From Pedosphaera parvula Ellin514 (lineage in GTDB: Bacteria; Verrucomicrobiota; Verrucomicrobiia; Limisphaerales; Pedosphaeraceae): a stretch of 64,000 nucleotides of DNA. The position numbers and the translations under genes are program-made. Below, in pieces: positions 10,093 to 18,465 of this stretch; within the stretch, counting starts at the first letter, position 1; each line of letters starts with the position of its first letter. Under the pieces are notes generated by a model, which did not search any database, was not told the DNA's origin, and saw only the letters and a list, made by a program, of their open reading frames with translations. The stretch lies in NCBI RefSeq assembly GCF_000172555.1, contig NZ_ABOX02000020.1:51907-115906 (forward strand), in the 5' to 3' direction.

Positions 10093-11382
10093 TCATCCCT
10101 TGAGATTGCAAACCGAAAAGCCTTTGGCGTATTCCTCGGGTTTGGCCGGGTCGAAAGTTACGCCATCGAAAAGAGTTTCCTTGTCAGTGTTCAGTCCACC
10201 ATGGGCATAGCCGATTTCCTTCATGGCTTCCTCGTAGATGTCATGGCGCATTACCTGTTTCGCGACGCCCTCATAATCCGGCGCGCCGCTGACCATTCCC
10301 CAGCGACGGAACTGAGTGAGCCACCAGACTGCGTATTTTGGTTGCGGGTAATTGCAGTTGCGGCTGCTGTAGATCATGTAATTAGCGTCCTTCTTTTTAC
10401 GACCATCGCCGTAGTCTACATCTCCAACCAATCTGCCCAGAATGATTTCCTTGTTGCAGTTGATATAGGTGGGCTTGCTGACGATTTCACATTGTTCCGG
10501 GCGGTTTTCAAGCTTGTCCAACCATACACTGGCCTCGTGAAGAGCCTTAAGCACCGCTTTGACAGCGCGCGGGTTTTTATCAGCGAATTCTGCGGCAAAG
10601 GCGCAGACCTTTTCCGGATGATCCTTCCAGATGTCTTGTGTGAGAATGGAAGTGAACCCTATCTTATCTGCCACTGCGCGTGCATTCCACGGTTCGCCTA
10701 CGCAGAAACCATCCATCTTGCCGATTTTCATGTTTGCCACCATTTGAGGGGGTGGCACGGTGATGAGGGCGACATCCTTGTCTGGATTAATTCCGCCAGC
10801 AGCCAGATAATAACGCATCCACATCGCGTGAGTTCCGGGGGGAAAGGTCATGGCAAACGAAAGGGGTTCGCCCAGTTTTTTGGCTTTTTCCACGAATGGC
10901 AAAAGAGCCTTCGGATCATCGGAAACCTTTCCTTTCCATTCCTGTTTCAGGGTGATGGCCTGGCCGTTCCGATTCATAATCCACGGAATGATCATTGGCT
11001 TTTTCGGCGAACCCAGGAGACCCATCGAGGAGGCGATGGGCATTCCCGTCAGCATGTGGGTGGCTTGAATATCGCCGGTGGAAAGGGAATCTCGAATGGC
11101 GGCCCAATTCGCTCCCTTGGAAACAACCGAGTCGATTCCGTATTTTTTAAAAAGGCCTTTTTCATGGGCGATGACAATTGGCGAGCAATCAGTCAGTGCT
11201 ATGATGCCGAACTTCATTGACTTCAATTCGGGTGCATCATCTGCATAGACGCTCCCCACCCAACCACGAGGCAAACCACCCAACAATGCAACAGCACCAA
11301 GTCCGCGAATGGTCTGGCCGACGAAATTACGGCGACTGAGTCTAGGCGATGGTGTGGTTTTCTGCTTTGGATTTGTCTTCAT
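10093..11382 (-). CDS. nrtA: NrtA-like nitrate-binding protein with Tat signal
   Basis: Periplasmic nitrate-binding protein of about 429 residues. A twin-arginine signal (SRRNFVGQTIRGLGAVALLGG, near residues 16-36) precedes the CmpA/NrtA fold. The mature part has the family blocks KFGIIALTDCSPIVIAHEKGL, NWAAIRDSLSTGDIQATHML, VPPPQMVANMKIGKMDGFCVGEPWN and HPEKVCAF. The ATG at 11382 is preferred to a GTG at 11394 because it leaves a normal short Tat n-region. The start overlaps the end of the upstream sensor-like gene by about 41 bp. NrtA-type proteins usually carry lipoprotein or Tat signals; here the Tat motif is clear. Confidence 0.9.
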   Translation of the reverse strand: MKTNPKQKTTPSPRLSRRNFVGQTIRGLGAVALLGGLPRGWVGSVYADDAPELKSMKFGIIALTDCSPIVIAHEKGLFKKYGIDSVVSKGANWAAIRDSLSTGDIQATHMLTGMPIASSMGLLGSPKKPMIIPWIMNRNGQAITLKQEWKGKVSDDPKALLPFVEKAKKLGEPLSFAMTFPPGTHAMWMRYYLAAGGINPDKDVALITVPPPQMVANMKIGKMDGFCVGEPWNARAVADKIGFTSILTQDIWKDHPEKVCAFAAEFADKNPRAVKAVLKALHEASVWLDKLENRPEQCEIVSKPTYINCNKEIILGRLVGDVDYGDGRKKKDANYMIYSSRNCNYPQPKYAVWWLTQFRRWGMVSGAPDYEGVAKQVMRHDIYEEAMKEIGYAHGGLNTDKETLFDGVTFDPAKPEEYAKGFSVCNLKG

Positions 11383-12448
11383 GGTTGGTGACACTGGTGA
11401 TCAGGTTCCTGGCCTTTTGATAAATATCCGACCGAAACACCTTGGGGATGCTGGCGGATGGAATGAGTGAACGGTTGGGGATAACACCGGTTTGATGCAT
11501 CGTCTTCAAAACCCAGCCGGCCTTTTCGGCGGAAGGTTCGTTGGCGCCGTCGCGATGAAAAATTTGGAAGCCAGGCACCTTCTCCGTCCTACCATGGCCG
11601 AAATCAAAAGGACCGGTGATGCTTCTGCGCAACGAAGCGGCAGGAATGTTGAGATATTCAGGGCGCGAGAGGACGTTGATTACGTGATCTGCATTTTCAG
11701 GCTGGTCACAGTAGGTGCACGCTTCGATTAAAGATGCAATAAGTGCAAGGTGTTCAGTGGCGCGATCCGCGGCAAAGCGGCTGCGGACCATCAAAACTTT
11801 TTCGGGATGATTCGGAGCCAGTCCAACACTGGTGTCAGCGCACCAGCCGATCCGGTTTTGCACGGCGATTGAGTTCCAGGGTTCACCAACACAATAGCCA
11901 TCCAGATTGCCTGCTTTCAGGTTGGCGAACATCTGCGGTGGGGGGACGACCACAATCTGAACATCCTTTTGCGGGTCGATGCCACTGGAACTCAACCAAT
12001 GGCGTAACAGAAAATTATGACTGGAGAAAGGGAAGGGAATGCCAAAGGTGAATACCTTCCTGCCGCGCAGACGGGTCATGACTTCACGCAAGCTCTTTGC
12101 GTCACGTACGCCGTTTTCCCAAAGTTCACGAGATAAGGTGATGGCGTTGCCGTTCAATCCCAATACCAGACCAGTGACACATTCACAGGCTACGGAACCG
12201 AGGCCCAAGGTTGCGGCAAACGGCATTCCGGCGAGGGCGTGGGCGGCGTCCAATTCACCGTGAATTATCTTGTCGCGAATGGTGGCCCAGCCCAATTCGC
12301 GCCTTAAGTGCACTTCCAAATTGTATTTGGAGAACAGGCCCAACTCCCTGGCAATGGCGAGCGGTGCACAATCCGTCAAAGGTACGAAGCCGACCTGCAA
12401 ACTCTGCGGATTTTCCAGCGAACGACCTGTATGAATGTTTCTGCTCAT
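11342..12448 (-). CDS. Signal-less NrtA/CmpA-like protein, candidate cytoplasmic nitrate sensor (NasS-like)
   Basis: A 368-residue paralogue of the neighbouring nitrate-binding protein, with the same blocks (VGFVPLTDCAPLAIARELGL, GWATIRDKIIHGELDAAHALAGMP, VVPPPQMFANLKAGNLDGYCVGEPWN, NHPEKVLMV). It lacks any signal peptide: the fold starts about 18 residues from the N-terminus. In the NasS/NasT system of other bacteria such a cytoplasmic protein binds nitrate and controls an ANTAR antiterminator. No ANTAR gene lies in this window, so a NasS role is inferred. It heads the leftward operon and faces the LysR gene. An alternative is that it docks on the ATPases, like the NrtC C-terminal domain. 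Confidence 0.85.
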   Translation of the reverse strand: MSRNIHTGRSLENPQSLQVGFVPLTDCAPLAIARELGLFSKYNLEVHLRRELGWATIRDKIIHGELDAAHALAGMPFAATLGLGSVACECVTGLVLGLNGNAITLSRELWENGVRDAKSLREVMTRLRGRKVFTFGIPFPFSSHNFLLRHWLSSSGIDPQKDVQIVVVPPPQMFANLKAGNLDGYCVGEPWNSIAVQNRIGWCADTSVGLAPNHPEKVLMVRSRFAADRATEHLALIASLIEACTYCDQPENADHVINVLSRPEYLNIPAASLRRSITGPFDFGHGRTEKVPGFQIFHRDGANEPSAEKAGWVLKTMHQTGVIPNRSLIPSASIPKVFRSDIYQKARNLITSVTNHEDKSKAENHTIA

Positions 12449-12563
12449 GCAACCATACTGACTGCCAACTAAAAAGAGCAGAGCTTTTGATATGCCAAAT
12501 CTGAAATCTGGCGCGATGAATGCTGTGCATTGTTTTGATGATTGGAATGAAAATTATTCATTG
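12449..12563. promoter_or_regulatory. Divergent control region between nitrate operon and LysR gene
   Basis: This is about 115 bp if the LysR gene starts at 12564. It contains an imperfect dyad at 12494-12512, with GCCA and TGGC ends and repeated AAATCT halves. LysR regulators usually bind such a dyad between divergent genes and control both. No clear sigma-70 promoter could be assigned. The binding role is inferred from layout only. Confidence 0.4.
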
Positions 12564-13475
12564 ATGAACAATCCACTTGATACCAGACAACTCAGAGCAT
12601 TCGTAATGCTGGCAAAAACGGCGAGTTTCACATTGGCTGCAAAAGAATTGAATCTCTCACAGTCCGCAGTAAGCCATTCCATGAAGGCATTGGAAACCGA
12701 TGTGGGGTGTCGCCTTTTGGACAGGATGGGCAAAAAGGTTTTGCTTACGCAGGCGGGAGAACAGTTGTTGCATCACGCGGAAAAAATAATGCAGGAGATG
12801 TCGATTACGCGTGCATCCCTGGAACAATTGGGGAAGTGGGGCAAAGGACGATTACGCATCGGCACCAGCGCCACCGCCTGCCAATATATCCTGCCAGCTG
12901 TGTTGCGGGAATTTAAGGAAAGTTTTCCGCAGTATGCCATCAGCATAGAGCCGGGAGATGCGCTCGAATGCGAGGAGGCATTGCGCAACAACCGGATTGA
13001 CGTTGCGCTGGCATTGGAGCCTGAAAAGGAGGAACAATTTGCATTTCATCCACTCTTTACCGACGAGTTGCTTTTTTTGGTGAGTCCATTGCATCCCTGG
13101 GCCGCGGCAAAATCAATCAGCCGTTCGGAGATTCCGAAACAGAGTTATGTGCTCTACAACAAGAAGAGCCAGACATTTCGCATGGTCGAAAAGTACTTTC
13201 GTCATGAAGGGATGGTGCTGAATACGGTGATAGAATTGGGAAGCATGGAGGCAATCAAGGAGTTGGTAAAACTAGGGCTTGGAGTCGGCATTCTTGCCCC
13301 GTGGATTGCGCCCAGGGAAATTGAGGAAGGCTCCCTGGTCGCTTTGCCGTTGGGCAAGAAGAAGCTCAAACGAAACTGGGGAGTTTTTCATTGGCGCCGA
13401 CACAGATTAAGCCTGGCCGAAGAGACATTTGTGGGCCTTTGTCGTTCTGCAACCGAGGGATTATCGAGGCACTGA
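12564..13475 (+). CDS. LysR-family transcriptional regulator of the nitrate locus
   Basis: DNA-binding regulator of about 303 residues. The N-terminal winged helix-turn-helix is visible as DTRQLRAFVMLAKTASFTLAAKELNLSQSAVSHSMKALE type sequence split over residues 5-45, followed by the linker helix and a two-lobed effector domain (RLRIGTSATACQYILPAVL, ELVKLGLGVGILAPW). In-frame starts at 12492 and 12516 exist, but the ATG at 12564 places the HTH at the normal distance from the N-terminus. It is divergent from the nitrate operon, like the LysR regulators NtcB and Nac-type proteins that control nitrogen genes. Specific control by nitrite or nitrogen status is inferred. Confidence 0.87.
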   Translation: MNNPLDTRQLRAFVMLAKTASFTLAAKELNLSQSAVSHSMKALETDVGCRLLDRMGKKVLLTQAGEQLLHHAEKIMQEMSITRASLEQLGKWGKGRLRIGTSATACQYILPAVLREFKESFPQYAISIEPGDALECEEALRNNRIDVALALEPEKEEQFAFHPLFTDELLFLVSPLHPWAAAKSISRSEIPKQSYVLYNKKSQTFRMVEKYFRHEGMVLNTVIELGSMEAIKELVKLGLGVGILAPWIAPREIEEGSLVALPLGKKKLKRNWGVFHWRRHRLSLAEETFVGLCRSATEGLSRH

Positions 13476-13683
13476 TGATTAGGCAAACCTGGCGAACTGA
13501 CGGCAAATCTCAATGCTCTTGATGTGGTATGGCATACAATAATGCAGGGCTTTAATTTTTCAGCGTTAAGGCTTTCTTAAGAACAACTTGCCTTACCTTC
13601 TTTAAATTTTCGCTAGCAGGCATAATAAATGTGTTGCCCGGACTTTGCCGTGCTCGCAAGCATCTTTGTTTGAATCGCGAACC

Positions 13684-15309
13684 TTACTTGTCCCGCCATC
13701 CTTGCACCACTGTCAGCGGCATGTACTCGGCAGGATTCACCGTTCCCTCTTCCGGTGCCACTATGAAATCTTTGTATTGCTGGACATGAGACTGAACGAA
13801 ATAGCCCGCTTCCAATGACCAAAGTTTCTGATAAGGAGTGCTCGACCATCCCGCAGGCCCGTTTGGCGCTGCTGGCAAACTCGGAGGTTTTTGATTGGGC
13901 GGTGGATAAGTAAGGCCGCCCACCAGGAAAACCCGATTACCCGATTTCAAAGTTTCTGTGATTTTATCGAGCACGCTGCCGATGGCCTCCATTTGATCCG
14001 GTTTCATCATGATTTGAACGACAGTGTCATAACAATGAAACTTATGGTCCTGGAGTTCCGGAAGTGTTGTCCATGGCGCCTCGCCGGAGTAGTAGTATTG
14101 AAAACTGATGCCGCAATACCAGGGATTAACCACGATCAAATCCCCCTTGTTCACGGATTCACTCAGCCTTTTGGCAATCAAATCCATATTGGTCATCCGC
14201 ATGCGCACGGTGTTCCACACCGGCGGCGCCATCAAGCCGAGGACAACAACCACAAAAACCAGGCGGAGCTTCCGGCCTCTTTCCCAATTACCCAGAACGG
14301 AAAGGACGGCATCGATGGCCAACGCCGTCACTGCCATCAGCGAGGAGTAATACCAGGATTGTGTGCCAAATTTTAGGTTCCTTAGAAAGAGGAAGTATCC
14401 CACAATGCCGATGGCAAAGGCAGTGATTGAAAACAAGAGCAGATCGTTTTGCCCGGCTGTTATCTTCAGAACGGAGGGGCGGAATTGGCAGAAAACTGCC
14501 ATGGCCAGCGCCGCCATGAGTAGGAGTGCCCAGATATACCCGGAAGCCGGTCGCCCATCCGTAACGGCCTCCGTAATTTTGGTGACAAACCTTTCGAAGT
14601 CAAAAGGGATTTGCGCGATGAGATAATGGCCTGCGATATGGTGAATGCCGATGAGATATGGTATCACGGAAACAACGGCCACCAGGCCGATGCCCAGCAC
14701 CAGCACACTCCGCTTCCATTGCCCATGGCGCAGCGCCACCACGGAGCCGGCGGCACAAAGTGCGAACAACAAAACCCAATTGTAATAAGTAGTATGGACG
14801 CTGCCAATGGCTGCCATGGTGGCACCAAGAAAATTCAACCGGGAGGGAGACTCAACGACCCGCCAGATCAGGCCAAAAGTCATCAAAATCCAAAATGTTC
14901 CCCAACCCCAGGCCCGCATGGAGTCCCCCCAGAGAATGATGGTGGGGCTGAAACCGAGCAGGAGGAGAGAAAAGAACGGGAAGGAGATCTTCAAACGGCG
15001 CGCGTTGAACCAAAGCGCTCCCAAAACGGACAGTCCGACTAAAAGCCCCAGGAGGCGCAATCCGTTGTCACTGCCCAAACCCAGCCACAGCCAGGCCCGC
15101 GTGACTATCACCCAGAAGGCAGGGAATGAATCGTAGAGTAGATAAGCCCAGACATCGGGTAGATCGGGCCTGGCAGCCAGCCTGATTGTGCCAACTTCAT
15201 CACGCCAAAGCCCGCCAGCATGCTGAAAAAAAACAAAATGCAGATATACGACCAGCGCCGTGACAAGGAGCGCAACACCCCATTCCGCTTTTCGCAACAT
15301 ATTTTGCAC
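13684..15309 (-). CDS. GT-C family membrane glycosyltransferase (GT39/ArnT-like)
   Basis: Integral membrane protein of 541 residues with about ten hydrophobic segments in its first 380 residues and a soluble C-terminal part. After the first helix comes the short acidic motif GLWRDEVGTI, which matches the conserved acidic position of GT-C enzymes that use polyprenyl-phosphate sugars. The substrate cannot be read. The C-terminal 150 residues contain NPWYCGISFQYYYSGE and a proline-rich stretch. It is monocistronic, convergent with the LysR gene (208 bp gap) and 115 bp downstream of the MFS gene, which is on the same strand. A start four codons in (15300) is also possible. Confidence 0.72.
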   Translation of the reverse strand: MQNMLRKAEWGVALLVTALVVYLHFVFFQHAGGLWRDEVGTIRLAARPDLPDVWAYLLYDSFPAFWVIVTRAWLWLGLGSDNGLRLLGLLVGLSVLGALWFNARRLKISFPFFSLLLLGFSPTIILWGDSMRAWGWGTFWILMTFGLIWRVVESPSRLNFLGATMAAIGSVHTTYYNWVLLFALCAAGSVVALRHGQWKRSVLVLGIGLVAVVSVIPYLIGIHHIAGHYLIAQIPFDFERFVTKITEAVTDGRPASGYIWALLLMAALAMAVFCQFRPSVLKITAGQNDLLLFSITAFAIGIVGYFLFLRNLKFGTQSWYYSSLMAVTALAIDAVLSVLGNWERGRKLRLVFVVVVLGLMAPPVWNTVRMRMTNMDLIAKRLSESVNKGDLIVVNPWYCGISFQYYYSGEAPWTTLPELQDHKFHCYDTVVQIMMKPDQMEAIGSVLDKITETLKSGNRVFLVGGLTYPPPNQKPPSLPAAPNGPAGWSSTPYQKLWSLEAGYFVQSHVQQYKDFIVAPEEGTVNPAEYMPLTVVQGWRDK

Positions 15310-15424
15310 TTCAGATTTCCTGGCCTTGATAAGGCCCGCTTCTTATGCATTGGATGGTAATGAGGGAAGATGCGCCTGCTCAAGATAATTAAGAAGTTTG
15401 CCTTTGGGACCAATACCGATTGGC

Positions 15425-16780
15425 CTATGTAGTCACAGGCAATGCCGAGCGGGGTTCTTTGGGAACTTGAGGAGAAGCAGGCGGGCTGGTTTTGGGGAGC
15501 GCATTCCATTTGGGTAATAGAAGCACCCCCGCAATCACGAGAGTGACGGAGAGCGACACGAAGACTCCGTTCCAACCCCAACGTTCATGAAATACTCCTG
15601 GAATCGTGCCGCCCACAATTGCTCCGATGGAGCCGCAACCATTGATCAACCCGGCAGCAGTGGAAGCGCCTTTTTTGGTGCCAAAATCTATTGCGGCGGT
15701 ACCACTGACCAGCGCATCTGGTGGAAATAACAGGAATCCGAGAAGGAACAGGCATCCCCCCAGCATCAATTGCGTGTGAGGCAGTTTATCAATAAAGAAA
15801 AGTAATATGCCACCAGCGATAAGACATACGACACAAACGGGGGTGCGTCGCGCGCCCAGCAGCTTATCGGAAACGACGCCGGCAAGCAGTACGCCCACTG
15901 GACCAGCGAGTTCAAATAAGGCACCGAGGGCACCAGATTTAGCCATGCCCGTACCGAGTTGGCTGTTCAAATACTTGGGTGCCCAGAGAAGGATGGCGTA
16001 GCGAGTGGGCTTCATGAAAAAATAGACCGTAGCTAAGAGTAGCACCATGGGGCTTTTCAATACTTCGATGACAATCCTCCAGGAGCCTTCCTGCTCTTCG
16101 GCGGCAGTTTCGCTGACTCCAACAACCGCTTCCTTTTCTCCGTGATACACTTCAATGGGCGGCAAGCCGATATCTTCCGGACGGTTACGTTGTAATAGCA
16201 CAAACAGGATGCAGACCACAACCAACGCCAAAGCGGGCACCCAGAAAGCAAAACGCCAGCCAAACATTTCACCAAACTTTCCGGCGAGGTAGGACGCGAT
16301 CAATCCACCGATTGCGTAATTGGTACACCACAAGCCCATGATTGTGCCACGTTCACGTTGTGAGAAGAAGGCTCCGATATTCTTGACCAAGGGAGCCCAA
16401 CCGGTGGACTGACAGAGGCCTTGGAGGGCGGAGAAAAGTATCAGCATCGCGGCAACTGAGGATGAGCCCATGGCCACTGCAGCCAGCACTGAACCGATCA
16501 TGCCGACCAGGATGACCTTGCGTGTGCCGTAGCGGTCCCCGCAAATTCCCCAGAAAAATTGTCCAACAGCGTAGGTCAGCAGCGAGGCGCCATCGATCCA
16601 CGACATCTGCAGCTCTGTCAACCCAAGGCCGGCAGTCTTGCCCATGTCGATTTTGGCTACCGCGAAGGCCTTGCGCGTTTGATAAAACCCGACATAGGCC
16701 AGCCAGGTGATGGCGAAGACCTGCCAACGCCAACGCTCGTATTTCCAATTGTTACCAACCAGCTTCGGTCCGTTTTGCAT
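15425..16780 (-). CDS. MFS transporter, organophosphate:phosphate antiporter type (GlpT/UhpT-like)
   Basis: Inner membrane transporter of 451 residues with about twelve hydrophobic segments. The first segment, WLAYVGFYQTRKAFAVAKIDM, resembles the start of GlpT/UhpT family members (YxxYYxxRKNFxxAKP type). LWCTNYAIGGLIASYLAGKFG and FGTKKGASTAAGLINGCGSIGAIVGG are also typical of sugar-phosphate antiporters. Exchange of a phosphorylated sugar or glycerol 3-phosphate for phosphate is family knowledge; the actual substrate is unknown. No regulatory partner (UhpABC-like) is next to it. A hairpin lies 64-87 bp upstream of the start. Confidence 0.82.
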   Translation of the reverse strand: MQNGPKLVGNNWKYERWRWQVFAITWLAYVGFYQTRKAFAVAKIDMGKTAGLGLTELQMSWIDGASLLTYAVGQFFWGICGDRYGTRKVILVGMIGSVLAAVAMGSSSVAAMLILFSALQGLCQSTGWAPLVKNIGAFFSQRERGTIMGLWCTNYAIGGLIASYLAGKFGEMFGWRFAFWVPALALVVVCILFVLLQRNRPEDIGLPPIEVYHGEKEAVVGVSETAAEEQEGSWRIVIEVLKSPMVLLLATVYFFMKPTRYAILLWAPKYLNSQLGTGMAKSGALGALFELAGPVGVLLAGVVSDKLLGARRTPVCVVCLIAGGILLFFIDKLPHTQLMLGGCLFLLGFLLFPPDALVSGTAAIDFGTKKGASTAAGLINGCGSIGAIVGGTIPGVFHERWGWNGVFVSLSVTLVIAGVLLLPKWNALPKTSPPASPQVPKEPRSALPVTT

Positions 16781-17170
16781 AGCTCAATTGGGCATTGCGC
16801 TTCAAACGGCCCACAAGCCTGCCAGAGCTTGAAGACCGGTTCACTTACGCCTGCATTTAGGCGTAAGCTTTTGCTTCAAGACAAATTGCAGCCGGGTTTT
16901 GATGGCCATGAATCACAGGGAGTTCATGTTGATAGCTGCGGGAATTGCGAAACTGATGAAGCGAATGGCAAGGGATGAATCAGGTTCCTCAGCGTGCCAG
17001 GATGTTCGCATCAAGTCCATGGGCTGACATGCTATAAGATGCAAAGTCAGTTGCGCTAGCATTTTCTATTTTCGGAATGTAACGATTGGGCGAAATTGAA
17101 TCTGGAGGAAGAGAGCCAAACTGCTTCATGTGCCAACCGCGATTGATTGATTGTTGATGGTCTGGTTTGC
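16781..17170. other. 390-bp intergenic region with a 9-bp hairpin
   Basis: No supported gene. It contains a perfect hairpin: CTTACGCCT at 16844-16852, a 6-nt loop, and AGGCGTAAG at 16859-16867. The hairpin sits upstream of the MFS gene, so it is more likely an operator or leader structure for that gene than a terminator. On the minus strand it is not followed by a T run. Confidence 0.45.
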
Positions 17171-18421
17171 TTAAATCTTGAGGAATGTTTTTCTTCGATA
17201 CATCCAAAAACACATCAGCCAAAGCACGAGCAGTGTTAAGGCCATCTCGGTTATTGGAGCACACGCGGTGCCCAGGATATTAAAGACGCCTTCGCCAAAA
17301 TGAACTTTGAAAGTGGTCTTAATAAATTTATCCCACAAGTGAGCCATGACGTACATTGCAATTGAGTTCATGCCAACCACTATCAGCGGGAATGCCCAAC
17401 GTTTGTACCCCTGCCAGTCAATAATCCCGTAAAAAGTTGCCAGCAGGATGCAGGTCCAGCCGGTGCTGAAGATTACCCATGAAGGCGTCCAGATGCGCTT
17501 TACTGACGGGCAGATGCCAGTCATATCAAGCACTGCTCCCAAAGCCAGACAGGCAATTCCTGCTCCAACCAGCAGGCGCACTTTTGAACTCTGAGTCGAT
17601 TGCTCCCGCATAAACTGACCGGCTAACAAGCCGAAAATCATTGTGGCCAGCGAGGGCACAAAACTGAGAGTCAGATATCCACCACCATTAAATACGAACG
17701 GGTGTTCTCGTGGAAAGAGATTCAGGAACCATTGATCCACGGCAGCGGCCAAATTTGTGTTCTTGTCCCAGTGTGCGGCGAACCCGGTGAGATGATGCCA
17801 ATTTGCTGGTATACCCACTTTTTGATAATCAAAATCGTTCACAGGCAGCGGATAAAGAGCAAATGCTGCCCAATAGCCCACAAGGATTAGCATGGCCGCA
17901 GTGAATTGCACCCGGAGTTTCGTCCAAGCCAGCAAAAAGAGGAAGGTATAACCAAGTCCAATCTGTGTGAGCACATCCTCAAAGGTGAAATAGGTCTGAT
18001 GCCTGCCGACTGAGCGCAAAAAGATCCCAATGAAAACCAACGCGATTGATCGCCAAAGTGTGTGACCAAGCATGGTGTTGAAACTTTGTCCTTTGGCTCT
18101 GCGGCTGGCCAAGGAAAATGGCATCGCCACTCCCACCATGAACATAAATGAAGGTTGGATCAAGTCCCACAAAGCGCATCCGCGCCAATCCACATGTTCC
18201 GTCTGGTATTTCAGAAACTGCCAAAAGGAACTGTTCGGATTCTGCTCGGCCATACGCCACATATTGAAACCCTCTGAGGCCATCAGCAGCATCACAAATC
18301 CGCGGTAGGCATCAAGCGAAATGAGCCGCGTAGCTTTTTCAGGGACTGTCCGTGCTGGCCGCGATTCTTGGGTGGGGGACGCCAAAGTTGCCTGGGCTTC
18401 CTCAGGGTTCATGCAAATCAA
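17171..18421 (-). CDS. DUF5009/HGSNAT-like membrane acyltransferase
   Basis: Membrane protein of 416 residues with about ten to eleven hydrophobic segments. The signature start RLISLDAYRGFVMLLMASEG and the following DLIQPSFMFMVGVAMPFSLASR identify the family related to heparan-alpha-glucosaminide N-acetyltransferase and bacterial NagX. The family is thought to move acetyl groups across the membrane to amino sugars. The eukaryotic active-site histidine was not assigned with certainty. About 35 polar N-terminal residues precede the first motif. The gene is separate from its neighbours, with a 44-bp gap to the LuxR gene on the right. Confidence 0.85.
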   Translation of the reverse strand: MICMNPEEAQATLASPTQESRPARTVPEKATRLISLDAYRGFVMLLMASEGFNMWRMAEQNPNSSFWQFLKYQTEHVDWRGCALWDLIQPSFMFMVGVAMPFSLASRRAKGQSFNTMLGHTLWRSIALVFIGIFLRSVGRHQTYFTFEDVLTQIGLGYTFLFLLAWTKLRVQFTAAMLILVGYWAAFALYPLPVNDFDYQKVGIPANWHHLTGFAAHWDKNTNLAAAVDQWFLNLFPREHPFVFNGGGYLTLSFVPSLATMIFGLLAGQFMREQSTQSSKVRLLVGAGIACLALGAVLDMTGICPSVKRIWTPSWVIFSTGWTCILLATFYGIIDWQGYKRWAFPLIVVGMNSIAMYVMAHLWDKFIKTTFKVHFGEGVFNILGTACAPITEMALTLLVLWLMCFWMYRRKTFLKI

Positions 18422-18465
18422 TTAAGACAAAGGTTCAGCAATTGCGAGCACAATTTCTTGAAGGG

